Assembly: GCF_900002575.1 (NCBI RefSeq)
Contig: NZ_LN650648.1
Location: forward strand, 1,837,565 to 1,901,564
From: Romboutsia hominis
GTDB taxonomy: Bacteria > Bacillota > Clostridia > Peptostreptococcales > Peptostreptococcaceae
DNA: 64,000 nucleotides
Direction of reading: 5' to 3'
The first letter of the stretch is position 1, and each line of letters opens with the position of its first letter. The notes beneath the pieces were generated by a model. The model did no database searches. It saw only the letters and a program-made list of their open reading frames with translations, and was not told the DNA's origin. The translations under genes were made by a program, and so were the position numbers. This document shows positions 25,291 to 34,785 of this stretch, one piece after another.

Positions 25291-27393
25291 TTAATTAGAG
25301 ATTTTTGTTAATTCTTTTTGCAATATATAATAAGATTCTTTTAATCTTTCATGATAATTTGGCATTAACCAAGTATCTAGTTTAAAGCTTTCACTTTTTA
25401 GTCTAACTTTTTTATATTCACTATTTAAAGTCATACCTATTTTAATGTCTTTTATTTTTATTGGTTTAATCTTGTATACCTCATAAAAATCATCTTGTAT
25501 TTGTCTAGTTGATGGATCCATAAAATTAATAATCCCCCAAGGTATTCTTATTTCTACATAATCCTTGCCAACATAAAAGTCAGAAGCTGAGTTATAATCT
25601 AAGCTATTTGGATTACTATTTCCATAAACTAATTTACCTGTTTCATGTATTATAGCTTCTTCTTCACCATTTGATGTGTTATACATTTTAGGCCTTACCT
25701 CTATATAGATTGGTGAAAAGACATCCATATCTTTTTTGTGATTTATAAGATCTGGTCTTTTTTGATTATCTTTTTTATTAAGATAAAAATTAAATCTATT
25801 ATAATATTCATGTACATAAATAGCACTATTATCTATATCATTTATATGTATTATAAAATCAACATTATCTTCAAAATTCAGCATAAACTGTGAGCTTTTT
25901 TTAACACCTGATTTAGGAGTTGTATCTAAGTCTATATAAATATCATCTTTTGATAAGTCTATATCTTTTGATAATTTTGCCATAAGATATAAATACTTTT
26001 CATCACTTTTAGCATATAAACTCATATCTTTATTTTTGCTTACAATGTCTTTTTCACTCCACTCATCTATACTATCATCTACATAACTTACACTTTTACC
26101 ACTTCCTGGGTCAAATGCCATAAGACCAAAACTTTGGCTATAAGTTTGTGCATCACTCCAATAAGCTGATCGGTCTAATATTTTACTATCTGCTGTATTT
26201 GCTGAAGACCTACTCCAACTATCTTGAAATTCAAATAAAAAGCTTCCTGCACATCCTGAACTTTTTATAGCCCTATATAAGGATACTAAAGCATTTCCTT
26301 GTTCTTTTTCATCTATATATTTAATTTTATCAGAGTTCATATTAAAATCTCCACCAGTTCTAGATGATGGTATCCCATATTCCCCTATAACAACTGGTAT
26401 TTTATGATTATTATTTAACTTTTTAAAATAATAATCCATCTTATCTACATATTCTTTTACTTCGTTGTAAGACGGATATATATTATAAGTTGCAAATAAT
26501 CCTGTTTTTAATTTGCTTTTAGATTTTATATTTTCAGGGTTAAAATAATAATTTTGATTTTTTATTCTATCATCTTTTTCTATAAAAGTATTTTTTACAG
26601 GATTTTTTTGACCGCTGACTATATTATATGAAGATGAACCTATATAACTTATAAGACTTTGCTTTTTATAACTTTCTAGTTCATAGTCTAATAAATAATC
26701 TCCCATACTAGCCATATAAGATTCAAAAGATGATGCTTTATCATTTGTATATAAATATTTGCCATTATACTTTTCTTTCTCATTCATAATTTCATTATAT
26801 ATTATGTCATGCTTTGCAAACTCTATGCCTAGCGTATATCCTATAACATAATCTGAAACATCAGTATTGTAAAACTGTACTATATCTGGCTTATTATAGT
26901 TGTATGGATTACCATGTACTGAATCTACTATAAGCTTTATATTTGTTATAAATCCATCGTTTAAGTTACTACTTTGTGGATTTTCTCCATCCTTTAAATA
27001 TTTTTCATCAAAGTATATTCCTTGCATTAAATATATTGGACTTTCTCTATTTTTATTGAATTTATCAAGTGCATTATAAAAATTATGACTCATAAGATTA
27101 GATACTTTTATGCAATTTGCTCCCATATTGTAGATATTACTTATCCATCTTAAATAATCATCTTCTGATACTAAATTATCACTTGGAAATGTTCCTGGTT
27201 TAGCTGAGTTTAAATTAACTCCTACTATATCTAGTTTTTCCCATTTTCCATTCTTTGCTATATATATTTCCTTTTCTTTAACTTTAGTGAAATATGTATC
27301 ATTTTGTCCTACTAATTGATTAGTAGCTATTGAACTTATAAGATTATATATAAGTACAAATGCTATTATACAAATAAGTAAAAATTTCTTCAT
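25291..27393 (-). CDS. Membrane-anchored glycoside-hydrolase-like TIM-barrel protein
   Basis: 700-aa exported protein with an N-terminal hydrophobic anchor (residues 4-24). Residues 55-430 look like a clan-A glycosidase barrel: LDIVGVNLNSAKPG, GANCIKV, YVIGYTLGIEFAKHD, and VVIGEYGIPSSR with the likely nucleophile Glu, followed by GSFLFEFQDSW. The position where an NE acid/base pair would be expected reads GIEF, so catalysis is not certain. The C-terminal 250 residues are beta-rich (DIDLSKDDIYIDLDTTPKSG), like a carbohydrate-binding or DOMON-type module. It sits between CotH and the HEAT/GT2 genes, so it probably trims or binds the polymer outside the cell. Confidence 0.75.
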   Translation of the reverse strand: MKKFLLICIIAFVLIYNLISSIATNQLVGQNDTYFTKVKEKEIYIAKNGKWEKLDIVGVNLNSAKPGTFPSDNLVSEDDYLRWISNIYNMGANCIKVSNLMSHNFYNALDKFNKNRESPIYLMQGIYFDEKYLKDGENPQSSNLNDGFITNIKLIVDSVHGNPYNYNKPDIVQFYNTDVSDYVIGYTLGIEFAKHDIIYNEIMNEKEKYNGKYLYTNDKASSFESYMASMGDYLLDYELESYKKQSLISYIGSSSYNIVSGQKNPVKNTFIEKDDRIKNQNYYFNPENIKSKSKLKTGLFATYNIYPSYNEVKEYVDKMDYYFKKLNNNHKIPVVIGEYGIPSSRTGGDFNMNSDKIKYIDEKEQGNALVSLYRAIKSSGCAGSFLFEFQDSWSRSSANTADSKILDRSAYWSDAQTYSQSFGLMAFDPGSGKSVSYVDDSIDEWSEKDIVSKNKDMSLYAKSDEKYLYLMAKLSKDIDLSKDDIYIDLDTTPKSGVKKSSQFMLNFEDNVDFIIHINDIDNSAIYVHEYYNRFNFYLNKKDNQKRPDLINHKKDMDVFSPIYIEVRPKMYNTSNGEEEAIIHETGKLVYGNSNPNSLDYNSASDFYVGKDYVEIRIPWGIINFMDPSTRQIQDDFYEVYKIKPIKIKDIKIGMTLNSEYKKVRLKSESFKLDTWLMPNYHERLKESYYILQKELTKISN

Positions 27394-27405
27394 ATCAATC
27401 TCCTA

Positions 27406-28914
27406 CTAACTCGCCCATTTAGATAAGCTATCTATGTTTTCATCCATCCACTTGCCTCTATTTTTTATAAAATTTTTCATTAAATTTATTTCTTCTTCAT
27501 AAGAATTTGCTTTTCCTGTAGTGTCTTCTAACAAATCTTTATTATTACCTAAGAATTTATTAAATGCATCTTCTCCATTACCATATTTTTGTATTATATT
27601 CCAATACATTCCAAAAACATCAGATTGATTACTTAGTTCAAATGACCATTTATCAAAGTTCCGTTTTACTGAAGTACCTAGGTAATTCTTAGTTTTATCT
27701 ATAAGATTTATAAGATATTCATCACTAAGATAGTTTTTTCTTAATTCTTTATATCTACTTACAACTTTATTAGCAAATGCTCTATCCTCCATAAGTCTAT
27801 CAAACCAATACCTTTGCAACATAAAAAATCCTTCATACTCAAAAGCTCTACTATCTTTATTTACTTCGTTATTTCCAAGTGATCTATTAAAATCCCATAT
27901 AGGACCTGCTTTCATTTTTTCATTATAATCCTTATACATATATGTACTAAATATACCTGCATCAGTATTTAAGAAGAACTCATTAATAATATAAAAGTCT
28001 ACAAAAGAATCTACATCTATATACTTTCTATATCCATTTTTAGGGTCATTAAATTTATCTGAATATAGTATTCTTTCAAACTCACTAATATATTTGTTGA
28101 TATAATTATATTTGCCTGGTGTTAAATCTTTTTTAGGATATTCAATATTTAACGCATAGTCATATAAATGAGTTTCATATCCATAATTTCCAATTACAAT
28201 ATTATCTTCTTTATTTCTGTCCCTACTTATTATAAAACTAGTTTCATCGGTATTATCATGAGTTTTAACTATATCAACCCTGTCTTCTCCTCGTTTTATC
28301 TTTTCTATTAATAAATACACTCCCTTGTAGTGCTTTTTTTGTATAGTACTACTTCCATCATCTATAACAAAAACTTCACAAAACCTCACATCAGGTGCAT
28401 ACTCCATAATATTACTACCTACAGTATATGCTATATAATTTCTCATAAGAGACTTATCAGCAAAAGGACCATTTAATACCCAATCTGAATCCTTATCCAT
28501 ACCTAGCATTTTTTTATCTTTTTCATTTCCTTTTTTGTTTACAAGCTTTAGACTATACTGCTTTTTAGGAAAATATTTTGTTGTATTTCCTCTTATATTA
28601 ATCATTGCACTACTTTCTAAACTTGGATTATCATTTAAATAATTATTTTCTTTATCTGAATTGTAAACTTGAATATTTGAAACTGTCTTTTCTTTATTAG
28701 ATATGGATTTTCCATTAGTATCTATTACTATTAAAGGAAGGTTAAAACCATAATCCCCATAAGTATTTTGATATATTTTTTCATATTCTTTTGATCTATT
28801 CTCTTTGTATTTATAACTTGCTACTTCTTTAGCTTCTTTTAAATATGATGCTCCAATTAGTGATATAAAAATAAAACTAAGTGCCATAAATGCTTTAAAT
28901 ATATCTTTTTTCAT
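27406..28914 (-). CDS. cotH: CotH-family protein (CotH kinase-like)
   Basis: 502-aa protein with an N-terminal membrane anchor (FKAFMALSFIFISLIGASYL) and a CotH domain: MINIRGNTTKYFPKKQYSLKL, DWVLNGPFADKSLMRNYIA, GVYLLIEKIKRG, YIINEFFLNTDAGIFSTYMY and GPIWDFNRSLGN (the family usually has WDFD, here WDFN). Bacillus CotH is an atypical protein kinase of the spore coat, but membrane-anchored CotH proteins next to VTC and DUF4956 genes are common in Clostridia and are not coat genes. Role here is probably in surface-polymer assembly; substrate unknown. Confidence 0.85.
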   Translation of the reverse strand: MKKDIFKAFMALSFIFISLIGASYLKEAKEVASYKYKENRSKEYEKIYQNTYGDYGFNLPLIVIDTNGKSISNKEKTVSNIQVYNSDKENNYLNDNPSLESSAMINIRGNTTKYFPKKQYSLKLVNKKGNEKDKKMLGMDKDSDWVLNGPFADKSLMRNYIAYTVGSNIMEYAPDVRFCEVFVIDDGSSTIQKKHYKGVYLLIEKIKRGEDRVDIVKTHDNTDETSFIISRDRNKEDNIVIGNYGYETHLYDYALNIEYPKKDLTPGKYNYINKYISEFERILYSDKFNDPKNGYRKYIDVDSFVDFYIINEFFLNTDAGIFSTYMYKDYNEKMKAGPIWDFNRSLGNNEVNKDSRAFEYEGFFMLQRYWFDRLMEDRAFANKVVSRYKELRKNYLSDEYLINLIDKTKNYLGTSVKRNFDKWSFELSNQSDVFGMYWNIIQKYGNGEDAFNKFLGNNKDLLEDTTGKANSYEEEINLMKNFIKNRGKWMDENIDSLSKWAS

Positions 28915-28923
28915 TCATATCAC

Positions 28924-29592
28924 CTATCCTATTGTTTCTCCATTTTGAGCAACTAAATTAACTGCACTAACACCTTCTATCTTGTATAAATTGTCTAATA
29001 TATTTTTGTCATTACTATTTTTAAACTTTATTTGATAAATTATCTCTATATTATTTCCTACAGAGTTTTTAGCCCTTAACTGACTTCCTTTAAATGAGTC
29101 AAATACACATCTCATTATTTCTTCTTCTCTTTCTCTTTCACCTCTTATAATAAGAATGTATCTTTCTTCTTTGCCAATTCCACTAAAGCTAAACATAGAA
29201 AGTACTATAAATAAAAATAACGACCCAACTATAGCTATCATATAGTTTTGACTTCCTACACTAAGGCCTATAGCTATACACCAAAATATATATCCTGTAT
29301 CTCTTGGATCTTTTATAGCTGTTCTAAAACGAACTATAGATAATGCCCCAACCATACCAAGTGATAATGCTATATCACTACCAATTACTATCATTACCAT
29401 AGTAGTAACTAGTGTCAGCATTACAAGTGATACATTAAACTTTCTATTATACATTACTCCACTAAATGTTATTTTATATGTCCAAAATATAACCATTGAA
29501 AGTATAAATGCCATACTCATCATTTCAATAGCACTGAATAGATTTATATTTCCGCTAGGTGCTGTTAAGTATTTATATAATGTTTCTTTCAT
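28924..29592 (-). CDS. DUF4956 membrane protein
   Basis: 222-aa protein with four hydrophobic helices (about residues 22-42, 54-70, 75-90 and 105-135) and a cytoplasmic alpha/beta tail. The strongly kept SLGMVGALSIVRFRTAIKDPRDTGYIFWCIAIG region is the DUF4956 core, reminiscent of MgtC-like loops. The family is almost always found beside VTC-domain and CotH genes, as here. Molecular role unknown. Confidence 0.88.
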   Translation of the reverse strand: MKETLYKYLTAPSGNINLFSAIEMMSMAFILSMVIFWTYKITFSGVMYNRKFNVSLVMLTLVTTMVMIVIGSDIALSLGMVGALSIVRFRTAIKDPRDTGYIFWCIAIGLSVGSQNYMIAIVGSLFLFIVLSMFSFSGIGKEERYILIIRGEREREEEIMRCVFDSFKGSQLRAKNSVGNNIEIIYQIKFKNSNDKNILDNLYKIEGVSAVNLVAQNGETIG

Positions 29593-29610
29593 ATTTCTCT
29601 CCCTTATTAC

Positions 29611-30303
29611 TTAAAATATATAATTTTCATAAAACTTTCTAGAACTACAATACTTACTTAAAGACTGATTTGTAGTATATAAATTAGATAAAGCCTGTGA
29701 TATCCAACAAAATAATTCTCCATCAAATTTAACTTCAAGTAGTGCATTATAATAGTTGACTATAGGATTCATAATAATATCATCATTAAACATATCAAAA
29801 TCAAATTCATTACTTCTTATATCACTATCTAATGTAACTCTTATATTATTTTCTTCATGTATATATGCTTTTCTATTATAATCAACTAAAACTACTGGTC
29901 TATATTGCCCTATTGTCATAATGTTGTATGCTGATTTTGCAGTTTCATTATTATATTTTAATAAAACACTATAATCTTTATTAATAAGTCTAATGGCATC
30001 CTCTCTACTTATTGTAACAGTCTCTTTTCTTTGGTTTATATTCATTTTTCTTTTTATTTCAAGCTTGACTTTCTCTGTTTTAGTGTCATATATTCTAAGT
30101 CTAATCTTTTTTCTAACTTCTTCTCCATTAATCTTAGAATAATAATCACAATTGTCTATGCTATCAAAATAAAGACTTCTTATTTTATATCCAAAACAAT
30201 TATTATTTTTATCTTCTTTAAGGACATCTTTAAACAAATTGTCTACCTTATAATAATCCACTTCACTAATTGGATATTTTAGCTCTCTTCTATTTACTAT
30301 CAA
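29611..30303 (-). CDS. VTC-domain (polyphosphate polymerase-like) protein
   Basis: 230-aa tunnel-fold domain of the VTC4/CYTH class: NRRELKYPISE, YKIRSLYFDS, RKKIRLRIYD and VKLEIKRK supply the basic residues that line the phosphate tunnel, and ALLEVKFDG a conserved acidic one. In yeast the VTC4 domain makes polyphosphate from ATP; the bacterial proteins beside DUF4956 and CotH are uncharacterised. The start is TTG at 30303, set by GGGAGGTG 8 nt upstream. First gene of the operon. Confidence 0.86.
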   Translation of the reverse strand: MIVNRRELKYPISEVDYYKVDNLFKDVLKEDKNNNCFGYKIRSLYFDSIDNCDYYSKINGEEVRKKIRLRIYDTKTEKVKLEIKRKMNINQRKETVTISREDAIRLINKDYSVLLKYNNETAKSAYNIMTIGQYRPVVLVDYNRKAYIHEENNIRVTLDSDIRSNEFDFDMFNDDIIMNPIVNYYNALLEVKFDGELFCWISQALSNLYTTNQSLSKYCSSRKFYENYIF

Positions 30304-30406
30304 ATTTTCACCTCCCGATTTTTATTTTATATATAAATGATTTTAGATTAAATTTTTTATCCAATTAATTTTATACCTTAATTATAATATTGTAAACTAA
30401 TAAAAA

Positions 30407-30430
30407 AAGGATATATAAAAATATATCCTT
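30407..30430 (-). terminator. Terminator of the phosphoglucomutase gene
   Basis: AAGGATATAT and ATATATCCTT form a 10-bp stem, with a T-run following on the minus strand. Confidence 0.8.
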
Positions 30431-30443
30431 AAAAACATATATA

Positions 30444-32135
30444 TTAAACTAATTTTTCTAAAACAATATCTACAAATGCTCTTATACCGTCGACATTTTT
30501 AATAGCATCACTTTCAGTATTACCCTTAGTAGCTATATAAAACTTTAACTTAGGCTCAGTACCAGATGGTCTAATAGCAAGCCAAGATCCATCTTCTAAG
30601 AAGTACTTAACTACATTAGCACTTGGAAGATTATCTATTCCTTTTAAATAATCTTTAAAATCAATAACTTTAGAGTTGTTTATTTCATTTATATCATTTT
30701 CTCTAAAGTATGTCATTATATCCTTAATTTTTGCTATACCTTCTATACCTTTTAAAGTTAAAGATTTAGTTTCTTCTTTAAAGTATCCATACTTTTCATA
30801 AAGCTTAATTAATCCTTCGTATAAACTCATATTTTTAGAAGCATAATAAACTGCCATCTCTGCTATTAAAAGTGATGTAACAACAGCATCCTTGTCTCTA
30901 GCATGAGTCCCTACTAAATATCCATAGCTTTCTTCATATCCAAATAAGTATGAATTAGACTTAGTCTCTTCAAATGACTTTATCTTCTCTCCTATAAACT
31001 TAAATCCTGTAAGTACATTTAAAACATCTATATTGTTATCTTTAGCAATATCTGCACCAAATTCAGATGTAACTATAGTCTTTATAAGTACTGGATTTTC
31101 TTCTAGTCTATTAGCTTCCTTTCTTCCTTCTATTATGTAGTTTGTAAGCATTCCACCAATTTGGTTTCCTGTAAGCATTTGATAATCACCGCTTACAGTC
31201 TTAACAGCAACACCAACTCTATCACAATCAGGATCAGTAGCTATTACTAAATCAGCTCCTACTTCTTTAGCTAAGTTAATTCCTCTAACTAATGCTTTTT
31301 TATCTTCTGGATTAGGATACTCTATACCAGAAAAATTAGGGTCTGGATTTTCTTCTTCACTAACTACTATTACATTTTCAAATCCAATTTCTTTTAAAGC
31401 TCTTCTTATAGGAACATTTCCTGTTCCACAAAGTGGAGTGTATACTATTTTAAAGTCTTTTCCAAACTTATCTATTAAATCTTTTCTTATAACTTGAGTT
31501 TTTACAGCTTCTATAAAATCAGTATCTTCTTTTTCATCAAGCTTAATAACTAAATCTTTATTTTCATCAGTAAGTGTTGGTATAGTACTATAATCTACTA
31601 TAGAGTTTATTTCATCAGTTATAGCACTTGCAATATGGGGCATAACTTGTGCTCCATCTTCCCAGTATACTTTGTATCCATTATATTCTGGTGGATTGTG
31701 ACTAGCAGTTATAACAACACCTGCTATAGCATTTAAATTTCTAACTGCAAAAGATAATTCTGGTGTAGTTCTTAAAGAATCAAATATATAAGCTTTTATA
31801 CCACAAGCTGCTAGAGTATTTGCTGTTTCTATACAAAATTCTCTAGACATATGTCTATTATCATGTGCTATAACAACACCTCTGTCTTTTTCACTGTTTG
31901 CATTTTTTAATATGTAATTAGCAAGTCCAAAAGTAGCTCTTCTTACTGTATATATATTAATTCTGTTACTACCAGCAGCTATAACTCCTCTAAGCCCAGC
32001 AGTACCAAACTCTAAATCCGTATAAAATCTATCTTCTATTTCTTTTTCATCATTTATGCTTAGTAATTCTTGTCTAGTTTTTTCATCAAAATATGGATTG
32101 TTTATCCACTCATTGTATTTTTCCTTGTAACTCAT
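30444..32135 (-). CDS. pgcA: Phosphoglucomutase/phosphomannomutase (alpha-PGM type)
   Basis: 563-aa cytoplasmic mutase that interconverts glucose-6-phosphate and glucose-1-phosphate. FGTAGLRG, the phosphoserine loop TASHNPPEYNGYK, the metal-binding DPDCDRVG and the sugar-specificity GYEESYGYL are intact, and RPSGTEPKLKFY closes the active site. GGAGGAGT just before the ATG at 32135 fixes the start; an extra 26 codons upstream are not used. Supplies glucose-1-phosphate to GalU at 46.4 kb. Confidence 0.95.
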   Translation of the reverse strand: MSYKEKYNEWINNPYFDEKTRQELLSINDEKEIEDRFYTDLEFGTAGLRGVIAAGSNRINIYTVRRATFGLANYILKNANSEKDRGVVIAHDNRHMSREFCIETANTLAACGIKAYIFDSLRTTPELSFAVRNLNAIAGVVITASHNPPEYNGYKVYWEDGAQVMPHIASAITDEINSIVDYSTIPTLTDENKDLVIKLDEKEDTDFIEAVKTQVIRKDLIDKFGKDFKIVYTPLCGTGNVPIRRALKEIGFENVIVVSEEENPDPNFSGIEYPNPEDKKALVRGINLAKEVGADLVIATDPDCDRVGVAVKTVSGDYQMLTGNQIGGMLTNYIIEGRKEANRLEENPVLIKTIVTSEFGADIAKDNNIDVLNVLTGFKFIGEKIKSFEETKSNSYLFGYEESYGYLVGTHARDKDAVVTSLLIAEMAVYYASKNMSLYEGLIKLYEKYGYFKEETKSLTLKGIEGIAKIKDIMTYFRENDINEINNSKVIDFKDYLKGIDNLPSANVVKYFLEDGSWLAIRPSGTEPKLKFYIATKGNTESDAIKNVDGIRAFVDIVLEKLV

Positions 32136-32272
32136 AAATACTCCTCCATGTGTTTGTATTTTTTGTATATAATTTAGTAATATGTTACATAATCGCTGAA
32201 ATAATTTTATCATAAATTTATCACAAAATTTGTAAATATATATATTTTTTATAAAAAATATTATAAAAATAA

Positions 32273-32298
32273 AAAAAGAGAGCTTATGCTCTCTTTTT
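32273..32298 (-). terminator. Terminator of the murJ gene
   Basis: AAAAAGAGAGC and GCTCTCTTTTT around TTAT, followed by AT-rich sequence, just past the MurJ stop. Confidence 0.8.
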
Positions 32299-32310
32299 AT
32301 TTAATGTATT

Positions 32311-33858
32311 TTATGCTCTATTTAATTTCTTCATAACCATCTTTTTAAGCATCTTAACTTCTCTAACTCTAAATTTACTAACAAGTACACCATAAACAAT
32401 AGCACCTACTAATACAGATATACCTGTAGCTATAACCTCTTGTATAAATCCACTACCTAATATACCATTAGCGAATTTGTAGACAAAGTATGTTGCAACA
32501 CCCATTACAACAGAAGCTATTAAAGATTTTACAAAAGTTCTTAATATTCTATCTTGTCCATAGTAGCTTATCTTTTTCTTTAATCCTCTAAATAATAATA
32601 ATATACATATTATAGAAGAGAAACTAGTAGCAAGTGCTAGTCCACCAAGTCCAAATACTTGCATTAAAGTAACATCAAAGAATATATTAGCAATAACTGC
32701 TATTATACCATTTATCATAGGAGTTTTAGTGTCCTTTAATGAATAGTATACCTTACTTAATATATCTCTAAGTCCGTAAGCAATCATACCAACAGAATAA
32801 CACATAAGAGCAATAGCTGTCATTTGAGTTGATTTTTCGTCAAAAGCTCCTCTTTCAAATAATATTCTAACTATAGGAGTAGCAAGTACTATTGCTCCAA
32901 CAGTTATAGGTAATATTATTAAACTTACACAGTTTACACTCGTTGATACTGCTTCTGCAAATTTTCTCTGGTCATTAGTAGTAGATAGCTTTGCTAGTGT
33001 AGGATATATAACAGAACCTATAGTAGTTATAAATAATCCTAAAACAAAGAAATTAAGCTTATTAGCACTATTTAAAGCTGCTATAACCCCATCACCTAAG
33101 CTTGAAGCCAAACTTCTATCTGCCATAGCATTTACTTGGTTAACTGCAACCCCTATTAAAACAGGAAGTATTAGCCATATCATCTTTTTAAGATATCTAT
33201 CTTTAAAATTGACAATAGGCTTAAATTTATACCCATGCTTTATAGCAAAAGGTACTTGGAATAAAAACTGTGAAGCCATACCAATAAGTGCCCCTATTGC
33301 TAATATATCAAAGTTTTCAGTAACTGCACCTATTATCATAGATATAATTATTATAATATTATTTGGAAGCTGTACCATACCTGGTATAGTGAAGTTTCCT
33401 TGTATTTGTAAGTAAGCTGTCATTATATTACTAAGACCTATAAATAAAACACCTACTATTATTATTCTTACAAATTCAACAGTTAGTGCTAATTTTTCAC
33501 CATTAAAACTAATAGCAAATAATTTTACTATAGGCTCGGCAAATATATAACCAAATATACTTAAAATTATACTTATTATACTAACTATACATAATATATT
33601 GTTTGCAAAATTTTGCGCTCTTTTTTCTCCGCCATTTTCAAGTGCTTCTTGATATAGTGGTATAAATGTAGTAGAAAGTGCTACCCCAACAGCAGCAAAC
33701 ACCACAACAGGTATATTCATAGCTGTTATATATACATCACTATAAGCACTAGTTCCATAAAAATACATTAGGACTATATCTCTTGTAAATCCTAGTATCT
33801 TTGATAGCATAGTAACTACCATAAGCCAAAATGCCGATTTTGCTAAATTATTACTCAT
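32311..33858 (-). CDS. murJ: MurJ/MviN-family lipid II flippase
   Basis: 515-aa polytopic protein with about 14 membrane helices and family motifs LSKILGFTRDIVLMYFYG, YITAMNIPVV and STTFIPLY. MurJ turns lipid II (or another undecaprenyl-linked sugar) to the outer face of the membrane. GGAGG before the ATG at 33858 sets the start. A clear paralog of the protein at 52781-54322, with shared segments such as NNFTIPG-like and DRSLASSL/DRTLASTL. This copy stands alone and is the better candidate for peptidoglycan, but which of the two serves lipid II is not settled. Confidence 0.9.
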   Translation of the reverse strand: MSNNLAKSAFWLMVVTMLSKILGFTRDIVLMYFYGTSAYSDVYITAMNIPVVVFAAVGVALSTTFIPLYQEALENGGEKRAQNFANNILCIVSIISIILSIFGYIFAEPIVKLFAISFNGEKLALTVEFVRIIIVGVLFIGLSNIMTAYLQIQGNFTIPGMVQLPNNIIIIISMIIGAVTENFDILAIGALIGMASQFLFQVPFAIKHGYKFKPIVNFKDRYLKKMIWLILPVLIGVAVNQVNAMADRSLASSLGDGVIAALNSANKLNFFVLGLFITTIGSVIYPTLAKLSTTNDQRKFAEAVSTSVNCVSLIILPITVGAIVLATPIVRILFERGAFDEKSTQMTAIALMCYSVGMIAYGLRDILSKVYYSLKDTKTPMINGIIAVIANIFFDVTLMQVFGLGGLALATSFSSIICILLLFRGLKKKISYYGQDRILRTFVKSLIASVVMGVATYFVYKFANGILGSGFIQEVIATGISVLVGAIVYGVLVSKFRVREVKMLKKMVMKKLNRA

Positions 33859-34079
33859 AAAATCCTCCATGAAGCTTATAATTATAAATTTTTTTCTGCC
33901 AATATTCCTAGTATACCATTAGATTAAATTTTTGAGAATAATTTTATTATATTTATATAAATATTACTATTTAAACATAATTTTTACACTTATGTGTTCC
34001 CTACATGTTAAAAATCTTAACTAATATATAAGTATAAGCAAAAGAAATTGCTTAAAAAATAAACAAGGAGGAAACAAAA

Positions 34080-34304
34080 ATGGCAGTAACAGTAACTAAA
34101 AATCCATCAACATTAAGACTAAGATTTGACCTAGGGAGAGATGATGTAACAGGCAAAACAAAAATAAAAAGTAAATCATACTCAAATGTAGACCCAGATG
34201 CATTAGATGATGATGTATATGCTGTTGGTTCAGTAATATCATCACTTCAAAGTCACACATTATTAGAAGTAGCAAAAATTGATAATAATACATTATCAGA
34301 ATAA
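34080..34304 (+). CDS. DUF1659 small protein
   Basis: 74-aa protein (AVTVTKNPSTLRLRFDLGRD, NVDPDALDDDVYAVGSVI) of the DUF1659 family, behind an AGGAGG site. First of three small co-directional genes (DUF1659, DUF2922, YvrJ) that travel together in many Firmicutes. Function unknown. Confidence 0.85.
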   Translation: MAVTVTKNPSTLRLRFDLGRDDVTGKTKIKSKSYSNVDPDALDDDVYAVGSVISSLQSHTLLEVAKIDNNTLSE

Positions 34305-34343
34305 AATTTGCTTTGCTTAAAATAAAATTATGGGGGGATAACT

Positions 34344-34571
34344 ATGGAAATAACTAAAAAATTACTTATGTCTTTTAAGACAGTATCAGGAAAAAAAGTA
34401 TCTATATCAGTAGATGAGCCAAGAGAAAACTTAACAGAACAAGAAATAAAAACTGCAATGACAACTATACTATCTAAAAACATATTTAAACCAGGCGGAG
34501 AAGATTTAGCATCTTTAGTTGAAGCAAAAGTCGTAGAAACTGGAACTACAGAATACGACTTAGTATTATAA
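34344..34571 (+). CDS. DUF2922 small protein
   Basis: 75-aa protein (LLMSFKTVSGKKVSISVDEPR, TEQEIKTAMTTIL, GGEDLASLVEAKVVETGT) typical of DUF2922. GGGGGG site before the ATG. Second of the trio; function unknown. Confidence 0.85.
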   Translation: MEITKKLLMSFKTVSGKKVSISVDEPRENLTEQEIKTAMTTILSKNIFKPGGEDLASLVEAKVVETGTTEYDLVL

Positions 34572-34583
34572 TAATTATTTATT

Positions 34584-34730
34584 ATGGACTTTGATATACA
34601 AACACTAATATCTAATATTGGATTTCCTATCACTTTGTCAATGTATCTACTAATACGAATTGAAGGAAAACTACTAGGTCTTACTGATAGTATAAATGAA
34701 TTGTCTAAAAATATAATAAATATGAAGTAA
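34584..34730 (+). CDS. YvrJ-family small membrane protein
   Basis: 48-aa protein, MDFDIQTLISNIGFPITLSM followed by YLLIRIEGKLLGLTDSINEL. One N-terminal hydrophobic segment and a short amphipathic tail match the YvrJ family, and it occupies the usual place after DUF2922. It starts 13 nt after the DUF2922 stop. No strong ribosome binding site. Confidence 0.75.
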   Translation: MDFDIQTLISNIGFPITLSMYLLIRIEGKLLGLTDSINELSKNIINMK

Positions 34731-34755
34731 TTCGCCAACCACCTTATCCGTTACT

Positions 34756-34785
34756 AAAAAGACCATACTAGCGTATGGTCTTTTT
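34756..34785. terminator. Bidirectional terminator between the YvrJ trio and vanZ
   Basis: AAAAAGACCATAC and GTATGGTCTTTTT with loop TAGC; the VanZ stop codon lies inside it. It serves both converging units. Confidence 0.88.

Noticed and set aside
27406-28914. Spore-coat function for the CotH-family gene
   Set aside because: The N-terminal membrane anchor and the VTC/DUF4956/GT2 context point to envelope-polymer work instead of the spore coat; the family name alone is not evidence.
34328-34738. 136-aa minus-strand open frame
   Set aside because: Antisense to the DUF2922 and YvrJ genes, which have strong ribosome binding sites and family signatures.
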